In this document: positions 53,066 through 60,787 of the stretch, in pieces
Layout: each line of letters opens with the position of its first letter
Position numbering within the stretch: position 1 is the stretch's first letter
DNA from: Arcticibacterium sp964021845
GTDB taxonomy: Bacteria > Bacteroidota > Bacteroidia > Cytophagales > Spirosomataceae
Length of the DNA stretch: 64,000 bases
Direction: 5' to 3'
Assembly: GCF_964021845.1 (NCBI RefSeq)
Contig: NZ_CAXHZC010000009.1
Location: 91,705-155,704 of the forward strand
Notes under the pieces: model-generated
What the model saw: only the letters and a program-made list of their open reading frames with translations
The model's database searches: none
Told to the model about the DNA's origin: nothing
Translations under genes and position numbers: made by a program

Positions 53066-54394
53066 ATGTTGAGAAAGATCTTTCTACTATTCGTCCTTGT
53101 TTTTTCGCTTTTTTGGTCGGCCAAAGGCCAATCAATAGTGTTTAGCTACGCCACATTTACAGAGGCAAAAGGAGCGGCTCATGAGCATGAGAAAATGATT
53201 TTCATTGATTTTTACGCCGAATGGTGCGGACCATGCAAAGCCATGGAAAATACTGTTTTTACAAAGGCGGAAGTAGGAGTCATGTTTAATGAAGACTTTG
53301 TCAATTTCAAAATTGATACGGAAGTAGAGGAAGGCAAGAAGTTAGTACGGCATTACGGCGTTCAGGAATTCCCTACTTACCTATTTGTAAACACTGAGGG
53401 AGAAATAGTTCATAAGGTAATCGGTTTTCAGTCGGTGAGAAATTTACTGGCTGAGGCGAACAAAGCCAAAAGGAAGTTTGAAGACTTTGTCCCTATAAGA
53501 AGTTTGGATAGTGTTTATGAAAAAGGGAATGATAATGTAGAGTTTCTTTATGAATACTTAAAACGAAAAAGTTATGAGGAAGGCTCACAGCCCAAAGTAC
53601 TCGCAAAATATTTAGAGGTAGTACCTGAAAGCGAATTTCAAACGGAAAAAGTGCTTTCCCTTATTTCTGATAACGTAAGCTCCGTAAGTTCAAAGGGCTT
53701 TCATATCCTAGCTAAGTCATTGTCAAAGTTTATGAAATTGACAGAATCTCAACAGAAATATGTTTTGAAAGGAATTTCAAACGCTAAAAAATTTACTTTT
53801 AGGGAGGCTGTTGAAAATAGAGATGACGAGCTTTTTGATGTTTTGATTGATGCTGTTCATGGAACATCTTACAGCATGCAAGCGGCTTTTGCAGAGGAAA
53901 GACAGTTTAGGTATGACTATGCCAAGCTCACCAGAAATTTTAAGCATTTTAAGCTCATTGCTCAAGAGGAGGCTACACAAATAATGGGCAAAAGTTTAGA
54001 GGATTTTGAAGAACATACCAAAAGTACAATAGAGGCTTTTAAAGTTACGGCAAAAGAAAAAGGAATATCAGAATCATCTGGTAGATATCAAATGATGTTG
54101 GCGGGCTTAGAAAATGGAGCTTCCAAAGCAGCTTCTTTTCAGCTTAATGATTTTGCTAGGGGCTATTATGAAATGGCCAGCGATGAAATAGACTTTAAAA
54201 ATGCTATTACCTGGTCTGCATTTGCCATCAAACTAGATGAAACCCCTGCCAACTGGGAAACGTATGCATTTTTACTAAAAAAAGTAGGGAGAACTAGGGA
54301 TGCGAAAAAAGCAATGAAGCAGGCTATAAAAATTGCAAAAAAGGAAAACCTAGAAACAGTTACATTGAAACAAGCCTTTAAAAATATCAAATGA
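53066..54394 (+). CDS. Thioredoxin-fold secreted protein with long helical C-terminus
   Basis: The 442-residue protein has a signal peptide (to about residue 21) and a thioredoxin domain (about 25-135) with the redox pair Cys54-Cys57 in AEWCGPCKAM and cis-Pro in EFPTYLF. The remaining 300 residues are mostly alpha-helical, with a late LDETPANWETYAFLLKKVGRTRDAKKAMKQA segment like a TPR. It probably acts as a periplasmic disulfide reductase with a protein-binding tail. The next thioredoxin gene overlaps its end by 4 nt. Confidence 0.82.
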   Translation: MLRKIFLLFVLVFSLFWSAKGQSIVFSYATFTEAKGAAHEHEKMIFIDFYAEWCGPCKAMENTVFTKAEVGVMFNEDFVNFKIDTEVEEGKKLVRHYGVQEFPTYLFVNTEGEIVHKVIGFQSVRNLLAEANKAKRKFEDFVPIRSLDSVYEKGNDNVEFLYEYLKRKSYEEGSQPKVLAKYLEVVPESEFQTEKVLSLISDNVSSVSSKGFHILAKSLSKFMKLTESQQKYVLKGISNAKKFTFREAVENRDDELFDVLIDAVHGTSYSMQAAFAEERQFRYDYAKLTRNFKHFKLIAQEEATQIMGKSLEDFEEHTKSTIEAFKVTAKEKGISESSGRYQMMLAGLENGASKAASFQLNDFARGYYEMASDEIDFKNAITWSAFAIKLDETPANWETYAFLLKKVGRTRDAKKAMKQAIKIAKKENLETVTLKQAFKNIK

Positions 54395-54825
54395 AAAAAT
54401 ATATAACTTTTGCAGCATTTATTCCTTTTGTTCTCTTGACGATAAGTTTTAGTTTTTTTAATACTGGAATTGATTTTAAGCTGGGCGAAACTTATTCTTT
54501 TGAGTCAATTAAAGAAGAAGCTGTAAAGGCGGATAAGATAATTTTCGTGGACCTATTTGCAACATGGTGCGGCCCCTGCAAGAAAATGGAGGCTGAGGTT
54601 TTCAATCAAGAAGCTGTGGGTGAAAAATATAATGAAGCGTTTGTAAATTATAAGGTCAATATTCAAAGCCCAGAAGGGGCAAAAGTGGCAAAACGCTATA
54701 ATATTAATTCTTACCCAACTTATCTTTTCTTAAAACCAAATGGTGAAGTGTTATACCGCCTAGAAGGTGTTTTTACACCAGCAGGAATGATTGAAGAAGC
54801 CGATTTTACACTTGGTTTAGAATAA
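54391..54825 (+). CDS. Thioredoxin-fold secreted protein
   Basis: The 144-residue protein has an N-terminal signal or anchor (about residues 5-23) and a thioredoxin domain with Cys60-Cys63 in ATWCGPCKKM and the cis-Pro in NSYPTYLFL. It overlaps the preceding thioredoxin-like gene (ATGA), so the two are translated together. The neighbouring ccmF is divergent, and a shared role in cytochrome c maturation (reduction of apocytochrome Cys) is possible but not shown. Confidence 0.85.
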   Translation: MKKYITFAAFIPFVLLTISFSFFNTGIDFKLGETYSFESIKEEAVKADKIIFVDLFATWCGPCKKMEAEVFNQEAVGEKYNEAFVNYKVNIQSPEGAKVAKRYNINSYPTYLFLKPNGEVLYRLEGVFTPAGMIEEADFTLGLE

Positions 54826-55191
54826 GTCCTCGGAGCGTTCTAGCATCAAAATAGAGCTTTGCGGTACTATCACATATTTCTCGCCTTCGTACTGAATCTC
54901 TATCGCATGCCTTTGTAAATAAATGGCTACGTCACCTTCTTCGGCCTGAAGCGGCATGTATTTTACTTTTTCTTCCGTGGCTTTCCATGGTTCGTCTTCG
55001 GTAGGGTTTGGTAATGGATAGCCCGGCCCCACTTTTACCACAAAACCGCTTCTTACTTCTTCTTTTTCGGTTACGGTAGGCGGTAAAAACAGGCCAGAGT
55101 TGGTTTTTCCTGAATGGTTTTTAGGCTTGATTAATATTTTGTCTCCTACTACTTCTAGTCTTTTTAGCTTGTTATCCGGTGTGATTTCCAT
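54817..55191 (-). CDS. GroES-like co-chaperonin family protein
   Basis: The 124-residue protein has the GroES beta-barrel pattern (LEVVGDKILIKPKN, SGLFLPPTVTEKEEVRSGFVVKVGPG, EGDVAIYLQ, ILMLERSEDLF). A mobile-loop-like segment is present near residues 25-45. It is longer than GroES (about 95) because of an insert near residues 58-80, and no groEL lies beside it. It is therefore a divergent GroES-like protein rather than the main co-chaperonin. It follows the D-threonine-aldolase-like gene by 2 nt. Confidence 0.8.
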   Translation of the reverse strand: MEITPDNKLKRLEVVGDKILIKPKNHSGKTNSGLFLPPTVTEKEEVRSGFVVKVGPGYPLPNPTEDEPWKATEEKVKYMPLQAEEGDVAIYLQRHAIEIQYEGEKYVIVPQSSILMLERSEDLF

Positions 55192-55193
55192 GT

Positions 55194-56300
55194 CTAAATA
55201 TTAATTTTTCTCCTTCTGGCAGTTATTTGCCAAGTTTCAACTTTGCGATTGTCTTTTATAACAGAAAGTTCGTCGTGCAAGTTTACGGTAGGACAAATAT
55301 GATATGGAATTCCGTAAAAAACGTCACCTACTTTTATGCTTTCCCAATTTTCAACTTTCAGAACACCATGCTCCTCACTTTGTGAAAGCAGTTCATAGTT
55401 GTCAAGGTTTATAAACTTCACTCGCTTATCAATGCTGTTTTCTGGAGCGACAGATTTATGACCAAGGTCAAGGGTAACAATGCCCTCCGTAGGTTTAGAA
55501 ATAACTCGGGTAACTAATAATGCTGCCGCATCAAAGTTTTGCTCTTCAAGGATTTCATTATAGCCCCAGTCCCAAAAAACGCAAGTGCCAGGACTAGCTA
55601 TTCTATGTTTATTTTTTATATGAGAAGTGAAAGTAGGTGTACCTCCGGCAATCAATTTGATGCCCTTGACCTTGGTTTCAAGTTCTGCTAATAGTTTTTC
55701 TACTTCCACAAAACCTTCTTCAACTTTGCTGTTTCTTTCGTCAAATGATTTTTGATGCAAATGCCCATCATAAATATGAAGCCCTTTAAAATCTAAGTTC
55801 TTCGCACCTGGAATCTGAGCTATCAAATTGTCTAAGTCATTACCAAACTTGATGCCTGACCTATCCATACCATTATTGAGGTCGATATAGAAATCTATAA
55901 TTATGTTTTGGGCGGCTGCCAAAGAATTTAATTCTTCTAAAGAATCAAGGTTGTCAATAATGGTGGAGACTTTAGTTTTTGGGTAAGTGGCAATAAGCTT
56001 TATGAAACGTTTAACTTTAGGCCCAACCAATTGATGAGCTATCAAAACCTCATGAGCTCCTGCTTGTGCCGCTATCTCTGCTTCTGAAATGGTAGAGGCT
56101 TTAAAATTGAAAATTCCGGCATCCACCATTCTTTTGACTACTTCTGGCGTTTTGTTGGTTTTGACATGTGGCATAAGCCTTTCCGTCTTGCCATTTACCA
56201 TAGAAATCATCTTTTGGATATTGGAATCCATTCGCGATTCGTATAAAACCAAGGAAGGGGAATCTACTTCGTCAATATTTTCAATTTCGTACCAATTCAT
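55194..56300 (-). CDS. D-threonine aldolase-like PLP enzyme (alanine racemase N-terminal fold)
   Basis: The 368-residue protein has an alanine-racemase-like barrel. The PLP Lys is probably Lys47 in LMPHVKTNKTPEVV, and the DLNNGMDRSGI segment and a C-terminal beta domain (GIVTLDLGHKSVAPEN) are present. It fits D-threonine aldolase / D-serine deaminase-like enzymes that act on 3-hydroxy-D-amino acids using PLP and a divalent metal. The C-terminal metal-binding His/Cys are plausible in GIPYHICPTVNLHDEL. A -7 element lies 23 nt before the start. Confidence 0.82.
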   Translation of the reverse strand: MNWYEIENIDEVDSPSLVLYESRMDSNIQKMISMVNGKTERLMPHVKTNKTPEVVKRMVDAGIFNFKASTISEAEIAAQAGAHEVLIAHQLVGPKVKRFIKLIATYPKTKVSTIIDNLDSLEELNSLAAAQNIIIDFYIDLNNGMDRSGIKFGNDLDNLIAQIPGAKNLDFKGLHIYDGHLHQKSFDERNSKVEEGFVEVEKLLAELETKVKGIKLIAGGTPTFTSHIKNKHRIASPGTCVFWDWGYNEILEEQNFDAAALLVTRVISKPTEGIVTLDLGHKSVAPENSIDKRVKFINLDNYELLSQSEEHGVLKVENWESIKVGDVFYGIPYHICPTVNLHDELSVIKDNRKVETWQITARRRKINI

Positions 56301-56323
56301 AGCTTCTAAAGTATTTTGATGCC

Positions 56324-56331
56324 CAAAAATA
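56324..56331 (-). promoter_or_regulatory. -7 element of the D-threonine aldolase-like gene
   Basis: The minus strand reads TATTTTTG, an exact TAnnTTTG, 23 nt before the start at 56300. Confidence 0.5.
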
Positions 56332-56422
56332 ACATGAAATAGAATGATAATAATTGATAGGCTTCATTTTAATAAGAATAGTGATTTAATTGCCATTTGA
56401 ATTTAAAAATTGAAATATATAG

Positions 56423-57460
56423 ATGGCGAATTTATTGACAGGTATTCAGCAAATAGGGATTGGAGTACCAGATGCTGGAGCAGCTTTTTCATGGTATAAT
56501 AAGCATTTAGGCTTAAATGTGCCTGTTTTTGACGATGTGGCCAGAGCTGAGTTAATGACTCCACATACCAATGGAATAGTTAGAGAAAGACGAGCTATTT
56601 TAGCAGTTAATATAGCAGGTGGTGGCGGTGCAGAAATTTGGGAATCAAAAGACCCATTGCCAATAGCTCCACCAGAGCAGCCGGCCATTGGCGATTTGGG
56701 TATTTATGCGGCTAAAATCAAGTCATCTGATGTTTCTAAATTAGCTACAGACTTGGGTTTAAAAACCGCTGAATCTCCTGCAGGCGAAGCCATTGCTTGG
56801 ATAAAAGACCCTTATGGAAATCAGCTTCAGATTGTATCTGACGACTCTTGGTTCAAGAAAAAATCTAACAACACTGGTGGTGTTTTAGGTGCTATCATAG
56901 GAGTTAGTGACATGGAAAAATCTCTAGCACTATACAAAGACACCTTGGGAATAGCGGAAGTAGTTTATGATAAAACAGGTGTATTCTCTGATTTAAAAGA
57001 CCTGAAAGGTGGCGATAGAAAAGTTAGGAGAGTGCTACTGAAAAAATCAGAAACTGCTGATGGAGCTTTTTATAAGCTTTTTGGAAATATCGAAATAGAA
57101 TTAATTCAGGCTGTGGATGGTGGAGTAAATACCATAATGAAAGACAGAAGCTGGGGAGATTTAGGTTTCATTCACCTTTGTTTTGACTGTTTAGACATGG
57201 ATGCCTTTAAAAAGAAAGCAGCAGATAGCGGTTTTCCTTTTACGGTAGATAGTGGTGGATATTTTGGTATGAGTGACGCAGGTGGAAGGTTTTCTTATAT
57301 CGCCGACCCAGACGGAACACTTTTGGAATTTGTAGAAACCCATAAAGTACCTGTTTTTAAGAAATTAAATATCTCAATTGACCTTAAAAAAAGAGGCATG
57401 AGGAAGCCATTGCCAAATTGGATGATTGGAACCTTAGGCTGGGGTAAGGTAGAGGCTTAA
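56423..57460 (+). CDS. VOC superfamily protein with two glyoxalase-type domains
   Basis: The 345-residue protein has two VOC domains, at about 5-135 (IQQIGIGVPDAGAAFSWYNKHLGL, DPYGNQLQIV) and 150-310 (IIGVSDMEKSLALYKDTLGI, GFIHLCFDC, DPDGTLLEFVETH). The second half keeps His and Glu residues able to bind a metal. The family includes dioxygenases and lyases, and nothing in the sequence names the substrate. It is a single gene with no obvious partner. Confidence 0.78.
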   Translation: MANLLTGIQQIGIGVPDAGAAFSWYNKHLGLNVPVFDDVARAELMTPHTNGIVRERRAILAVNIAGGGGAEIWESKDPLPIAPPEQPAIGDLGIYAAKIKSSDVSKLATDLGLKTAESPAGEAIAWIKDPYGNQLQIVSDDSWFKKKSNNTGGVLGAIIGVSDMEKSLALYKDTLGIAEVVYDKTGVFSDLKDLKGGDRKVRRVLLKKSETADGAFYKLFGNIEIELIQAVDGGVNTIMKDRSWGDLGFIHLCFDCLDMDAFKKKAADSGFPFTVDSGGYFGMSDAGGRFSYIADPDGTLLEFVETHKVPVFKKLNISIDLKKRGMRKPLPNWMIGTLGWGKVEA

Positions 57461-57462
57461 AT

Positions 57463-57599
57463 GTAAGAGTCCTGCTCGCCGATAGGCGAGGAGCGAAGTC
57501 CCTGCCTGTCGGCAGACCGGGAGAACAGTCTTACCTCTTGAGGGATAGTAGATGCTAGAAAGTATATAGCACACGGATTCCACGGATTAGGCACGGATT
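57463..57599. repeat. Structured GC-rich intergenic repeat followed by three CACGGATT units
   Basis: GTAAGA (57463-57468) and TCTTAC (57529-57534) can close a structure with two inner hairpins, CTCGCC-GATA-GGCGAG (57475-57490) and CTGCC-TGTC-GGCAG (57502-57515). It resembles a REP-like element. Three copies of CACGGATT follow at 57572, 57581 and 57592. Both parts are richer in G and C than the surrounding sequence. Confidence 0.65.
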
Positions 57600-57641
57600 T
57601 ACAGGAAAAAAAAGTCTTTTGTCTTAAATCTTAATGAAGAA

Positions 57642-57968
57642 ATGACCATAAAAGAGTCGCAAGAAATAGTAGACGAATGGATTAACACCATAGGAGTGCG
57701 TTATTTTAATGAACTTACTAATACCGCTATTCTTACAGAAGAGGTAGGGGAGTTAGCAAGTATTATGGCACGCCGTTATGGAGAGCAGTCTGAAAAGGAA
57801 TCTGATAAAGATAAAGACTTGGCAGACGAGATGGCGGATGTTCTTTTTGTGTTGATTTGCCTTGCAAACCAAACGGGAATAGACCTGACAGATGCTCTAA
57901 AGAAGAATTTGGAGAAAAAGACCAAACGTGATTTAAACCGCCATAAGGAGAATAAGAAATTACAATGA
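57642..57968 (+). CDS. MazG-like nucleotide pyrophosphohydrolase
   Basis: The 108-residue all-alpha protein has the MazG metal site: Glu33, Glu34 and Glu37 in TEEVGELASIMA, and Glu63 with Asp66 in DEMADVLFVLICLANQTG. Such enzymes hydrolyse nucleoside triphosphates to monophosphates and are thought to remove abnormal or excess nucleotides. It is the single-domain type. Its stop overlaps the next gene start (ATGA), so it forms an operon with the membrane protein and the DUF2480 gene. Confidence 0.87.
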   Translation: MTIKESQEIVDEWINTIGVRYFNELTNTAILTEEVGELASIMARRYGEQSEKESDKDKDLADEMADVLFVLICLANQTGIDLTDALKKNLEKKTKRDLNRHKENKKLQ

Positions 57969-58924
57969 AATCAATTTTAGGAGCATCTTATGAAGTAGTA
58001 AAAAAGAATTGGTCGGTACATCTTTTTATGTATTTGGTCGGCCTTTTGATTACAGCTTTTCCTTTATTCTTATTCTATCAGATATTAGAAAAGGAAGCAG
58101 CTCATAGCATGATATTAAATGAGCTAGTGCCTGACTTTAGTTTTATGCTTTTTAGTGATTTTATACATGCTTCTGGTAAGGCGTTTAAACCAGTTTTAAA
58201 GTATGGTTTTTTGATGGGTCTTGTGGGTTCTATTGTTTATACCTTCTTTTCTGGAGGAGTTATTGACCAACTGGCTACTGCTAAGGAAAAGTTTTCTGTC
58301 GGCCGTTTTTTTAAGAAATCAGCCTCTCTGTTTCCTAAGTATTTTATGCTTTTAATTCTAATAGGGATTTTACTTTTTGTGTTCTTCCTAGTTAGTGGTT
58401 TTGTCTATTTTATATTTGCGTCTATTGCCAACGGAAGTACAGAAAGAGGTTATGTACTTTGGTTAACTCCACCAAGTTTGTTCCTGATAGTTTTAATGAC
58501 TTACGGCCTTTGTATAAGTTTTTACGCCAAGGTTTTTATGTACAAAGAACCTCGCTTAGGTATTGTAAAGGCTTTTTGGGAGGCTTTCTATTATGTTTTT
58601 AGACAGAAACAACCGCTTCTATATTTTTGGGCTACTATAGCCATCGGCTTAGCCATTCTTTTCGTTTATCTGCTTTTAGATAAATACATTGGCATGACCT
58701 CTACACTTACCATAGTGCTAATGGCGGTTTTTCAGCAACTTTTTGTACTCAGTAAGTTTGTCTTGAAGCACTGGAATTATGCTTTGGCTTTGAAGTATTT
58801 TGAAAGAGTTTCTATTAATCTGGCTCCTCCTGTAATCATAGAAGAAGTTTTTGATAACGAAATTATTGAAACAGCCGAAGAATCCGACGAAACAAAACTT
58901 TCTGACCCAGAAGAAGGTTCTTAA
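57965..58924 (+). CDS. Hypothetical membrane protein, about six helices
   Basis: The 319-residue protein has about six hydrophobic helices (near residues 17-38, 78-100, 130-155, 165-190, 215-238 and 245-262) and an acidic cytoplasmic tail (about 285-319). It resembles uncharacterised glycerophosphoryl-diester-type or DUF-class membrane proteins by topology only, and I do not assign a family. It overlaps the MazG gene by 4 nt. The DUF2480 gene starts 3 nt after its stop. Confidence 0.65.
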   Translation: MKSILGASYEVVKKNWSVHLFMYLVGLLITAFPLFLFYQILEKEAAHSMILNELVPDFSFMLFSDFIHASGKAFKPVLKYGFLMGLVGSIVYTFFSGGVIDQLATAKEKFSVGRFFKKSASLFPKYFMLLILIGILLFVFFLVSGFVYFIFASIANGSTERGYVLWLTPPSLFLIVLMTYGLCISFYAKVFMYKEPRLGIVKAFWEAFYYVFRQKQPLLYFWATIAIGLAILFVYLLLDKYIGMTSTLTIVLMAVFQQLFVLSKFVLKHWNYALALKYFERVSINLAPPVIIEEVFDNEIIETAEESDETKLSDPEEGS

Positions 58925-58927
58925 TAC

Positions 58928-59437
58928 ATGGCAGAAGAAATCATCAATAGGGTAGCCGCCAGTGGCTTGGTTAGTTTAGACTTGGAAGAATACTATCATC
59001 CTGGTGAGCGTGTGGTGTATGATTTGAAAGACAATCTTTTCATGAACATGATTTTGAAAGAGAAGGATTTTAGAACTTTCCTGAAAGAGCATGATTGGAG
59101 TGCGTACGAAGGCAAGAATGTAGCCATTACTTGTTCTGAAGATGTCATAATTCCTACTTGGGCGTATATGCTTTTGACTTTAAAATTAGAGCCAGTAGCC
59201 AACTGCGTGGTAAAGGGTTCATTGAAAGAGTTAGAAGTGAAACTTTATCAGGAGGCTTTACTTAAATTAGATTTTAAACAGTACCGTGACGCCAGAGTAG
59301 TGGTAAAGGGCTGTAGTAAAGTAGAGGTGCCAGCGGAGGTTTATGTAGAGGTTTCTAGAAAACTTCAGCCGGTAGTAAAGAGCTTAATGTTTGGGGAACC
59401 ATGCAGCACAGTGCCTCTTTATAAAAAGCCAAGATAA
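58928..59437 (+). CDS. DUF2480 family protein
   Basis: The 169-residue soluble protein matches the Bacteroidota DUF2480 family: IINRVAASGLVSLDLEEYYHPGERVVYDLKD, LFMNMILKEKDFR, WSAYEGKNVAI and the ending KSLMFGEPCSTVPLYKKPR. No function has been assigned to this family. It is the third gene of the MazG operon, 3 nt after the membrane protein. Its end lies 62 nt before the copper-related operon. Confidence 0.88.
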   Translation: MAEEIINRVAASGLVSLDLEEYYHPGERVVYDLKDNLFMNMILKEKDFRTFLKEHDWSAYEGKNVAITCSEDVIIPTWAYMLLTLKLEPVANCVVKGSLKELEVKLYQEALLKLDFKQYRDARVVVKGCSKVEVPAEVYVEVSRKLQPVVKSLMFGEPCSTVPLYKKPR

Positions 59438-59473
59438 AGTGAGAGATATCAGTTTTTTTAAAAGTTTACGTTT

Positions 59474-59481
59474 TATCTTTG
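59474..59481 (+). promoter_or_regulatory. -7 element of the MbnP/MbnH operon
   Basis: TATCTTTG, an exact TAnnTTTG, lies 18 nt before the start at 59500, which marks 59500 as the first gene of the operon. Confidence 0.55.
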
Positions 59482-59499
59482 CAGCGTAATTCTTAATCA

Positions 59500-59895
59500 A
59501 TGCAAAATTTAAGAAAAATAGGGGCACTTAGCTTATTGACTTTACTTCTGGTAAAGGCAATGGTAGTACCTGCTATCTTCTTTAATTATGAGCTTCGCAA
59601 AGACTTTATCATTGAGAACTTTTGTGTCAATAAAGAGCGACCAGAGCTTAACTGTGATGGGCAGTGTTATTTAGCGAAACAAATAAAAGCGACACAAGAG
59701 CATGACGAAAACGAGGCTACGGCAACTTTCGTTGATAAACTTTTGGGTTTTGAATGCCTTTCTGACCATTCAGATTGGCAGTTTTCTGATTCCATAGTTT
59801 TCTCAGAATTACAAAAGCCTATTGCCAGGCATCAGCAGCTAAACGGAAGCGAACTAGCTTTCTCTGTTTTCCATCCTCCGCAGGTTATTTCTTAA
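59500..59895 (+). CDS. Small Cys-containing membrane-anchored or secreted protein, hypothetical
   Basis: The 131-residue protein has an N-terminal hydrophobic segment (about residues 6-27) and then a conserved-looking block, NYELRKDFIIENFCVNKERPELNCDGQCYLAK, with Cys42, Cys52 and Cys56. The rest is acidic and low in structure signals. I believe this resembles a Bacteroidota family often seen beside metal-uptake genes, but I give it no firm name. Two Cys four residues apart next to MbnP and MbnH suggest metal binding or disulfide chemistry. MbnP starts 97 nt downstream. Confidence 0.7.
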   Translation: MQNLRKIGALSLLTLLLVKAMVVPAIFFNYELRKDFIIENFCVNKERPELNCDGQCYLAKQIKATQEHDENEATATFVDKLLGFECLSDHSDWQFSDSIVFSELQKPIARHQQLNGSELAFSVFHPPQVIS

Positions 59896-59992
59896 TTATT
59901 TCGCGTTTTTATTGACCGTATGGCACTTCATGCATTGAAATGCTACATACGTCTGTTCAACTATTTACTAAATTTTAAGAATAACATTTGAA

Positions 59993-60784
59993 ATGAAAAT
60001 TTCTAACAAACTATATATTGGCCTTTTAGGCTTATCAATTTTTGCTACCTCATGTGATGATGATGCCATGGGAGATGACCCAAACGCTACCAACACAGTT
60101 CAAATAGAATTTGATAACAGATTTGGTGCTACGGACATTGAATTAGGAACTACTAAGGCTACAAATGCCAGTGGCGAAGAGTACACCCTAAGTACTTTAA
60201 ATTATTTTATATCTAACGTTAGTCTGATGTCTGATATGGGAGAGATGGTTTCTTTTCCAGACCAGTATTTCTTGGTGAAAGAATCTGATGCTGGCTCTCA
60301 ATTCATTGATTTACCAGAAGTACCTAGCGGAACTTATAGTCATTTGACTTTTACGGTAGGTGTAGATAGTCTTAAAAGTATTTCAGACGTAGCTGCCCGT
60401 ACAGGTGTTTTGGATGTGGCCTCTTATGGTGATGATAACATGTACTGGAGCTGGAATATGGGCTATATCTTCTTTAAAATGGAAGGAACAGCTCCGGGTA
60501 TTGATAATAGAGGAACTGAAAACTTTGCCATACACATTGGTGGTTTTGGTGGAAAGGATGCGGTAACGCCTAACAACCTTAAACAAATAGACCTTCACCT
60601 TCATGACGTAAGTGTAAGTGAGTCAAGCTCACCGCAGTTACATGTGATTTTTGATGTTACCAAAGTGATGGATGGTGCTAATACTATTTCATTGATGGAA
60701 ACTCCAGCTATTCATAACCCAATGGTGGGTACTAGCGTGTCTGCTAATTATGTGTCTGGATTTGCTTTAGACCACGTACACTAA
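59993..60784 (+). CDS. mbnP: MbnP-family copper-binding lipoprotein
   Basis: The 263-residue protein has a lipoprotein signal with Cys21 (FATSCDDD) and the MbnP domain: EFDNRFGATDIELGT, NYFISNVSLM and FTVGVDSLKS. It also has a Trp-rich YWSWNMGYIFFKMEG block with Trp152 and Trp154, plus IDLHLHDV with His202 and His204. In the methanobactin system MbnP binds Cu(I) after a Trp is oxidised to kynurenine by the diheme enzyme MbnH, which is the next gene here (3 nt gap). I infer a periplasm- or surface-anchored copper protein with the same maturation. Confidence 0.85.
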   Translation: MKISNKLYIGLLGLSIFATSCDDDAMGDDPNATNTVQIEFDNRFGATDIELGTTKATNASGEEYTLSTLNYFISNVSLMSDMGEMVSFPDQYFLVKESDAGSQFIDLPEVPSGTYSHLTFTVGVDSLKSISDVAARTGVLDVASYGDDNMYWSWNMGYIFFKMEGTAPGIDNRGTENFAIHIGGFGGKDAVTPNNLKQIDLHLHDVSVSESSSPQLHVIFDVTKVMDGANTISLMETPAIHNPMVGTSVSANYVSGFALDHVH

Positions 60785-60787
60785 AAT

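Noticed and set aside
57572..57599. CRISPR-like short repeat array (three CACGGATT units)
   Set aside because: Units are 8 bases with spacers of one to three bases, there is no cas gene and the spacing is wrong for CRISPR.
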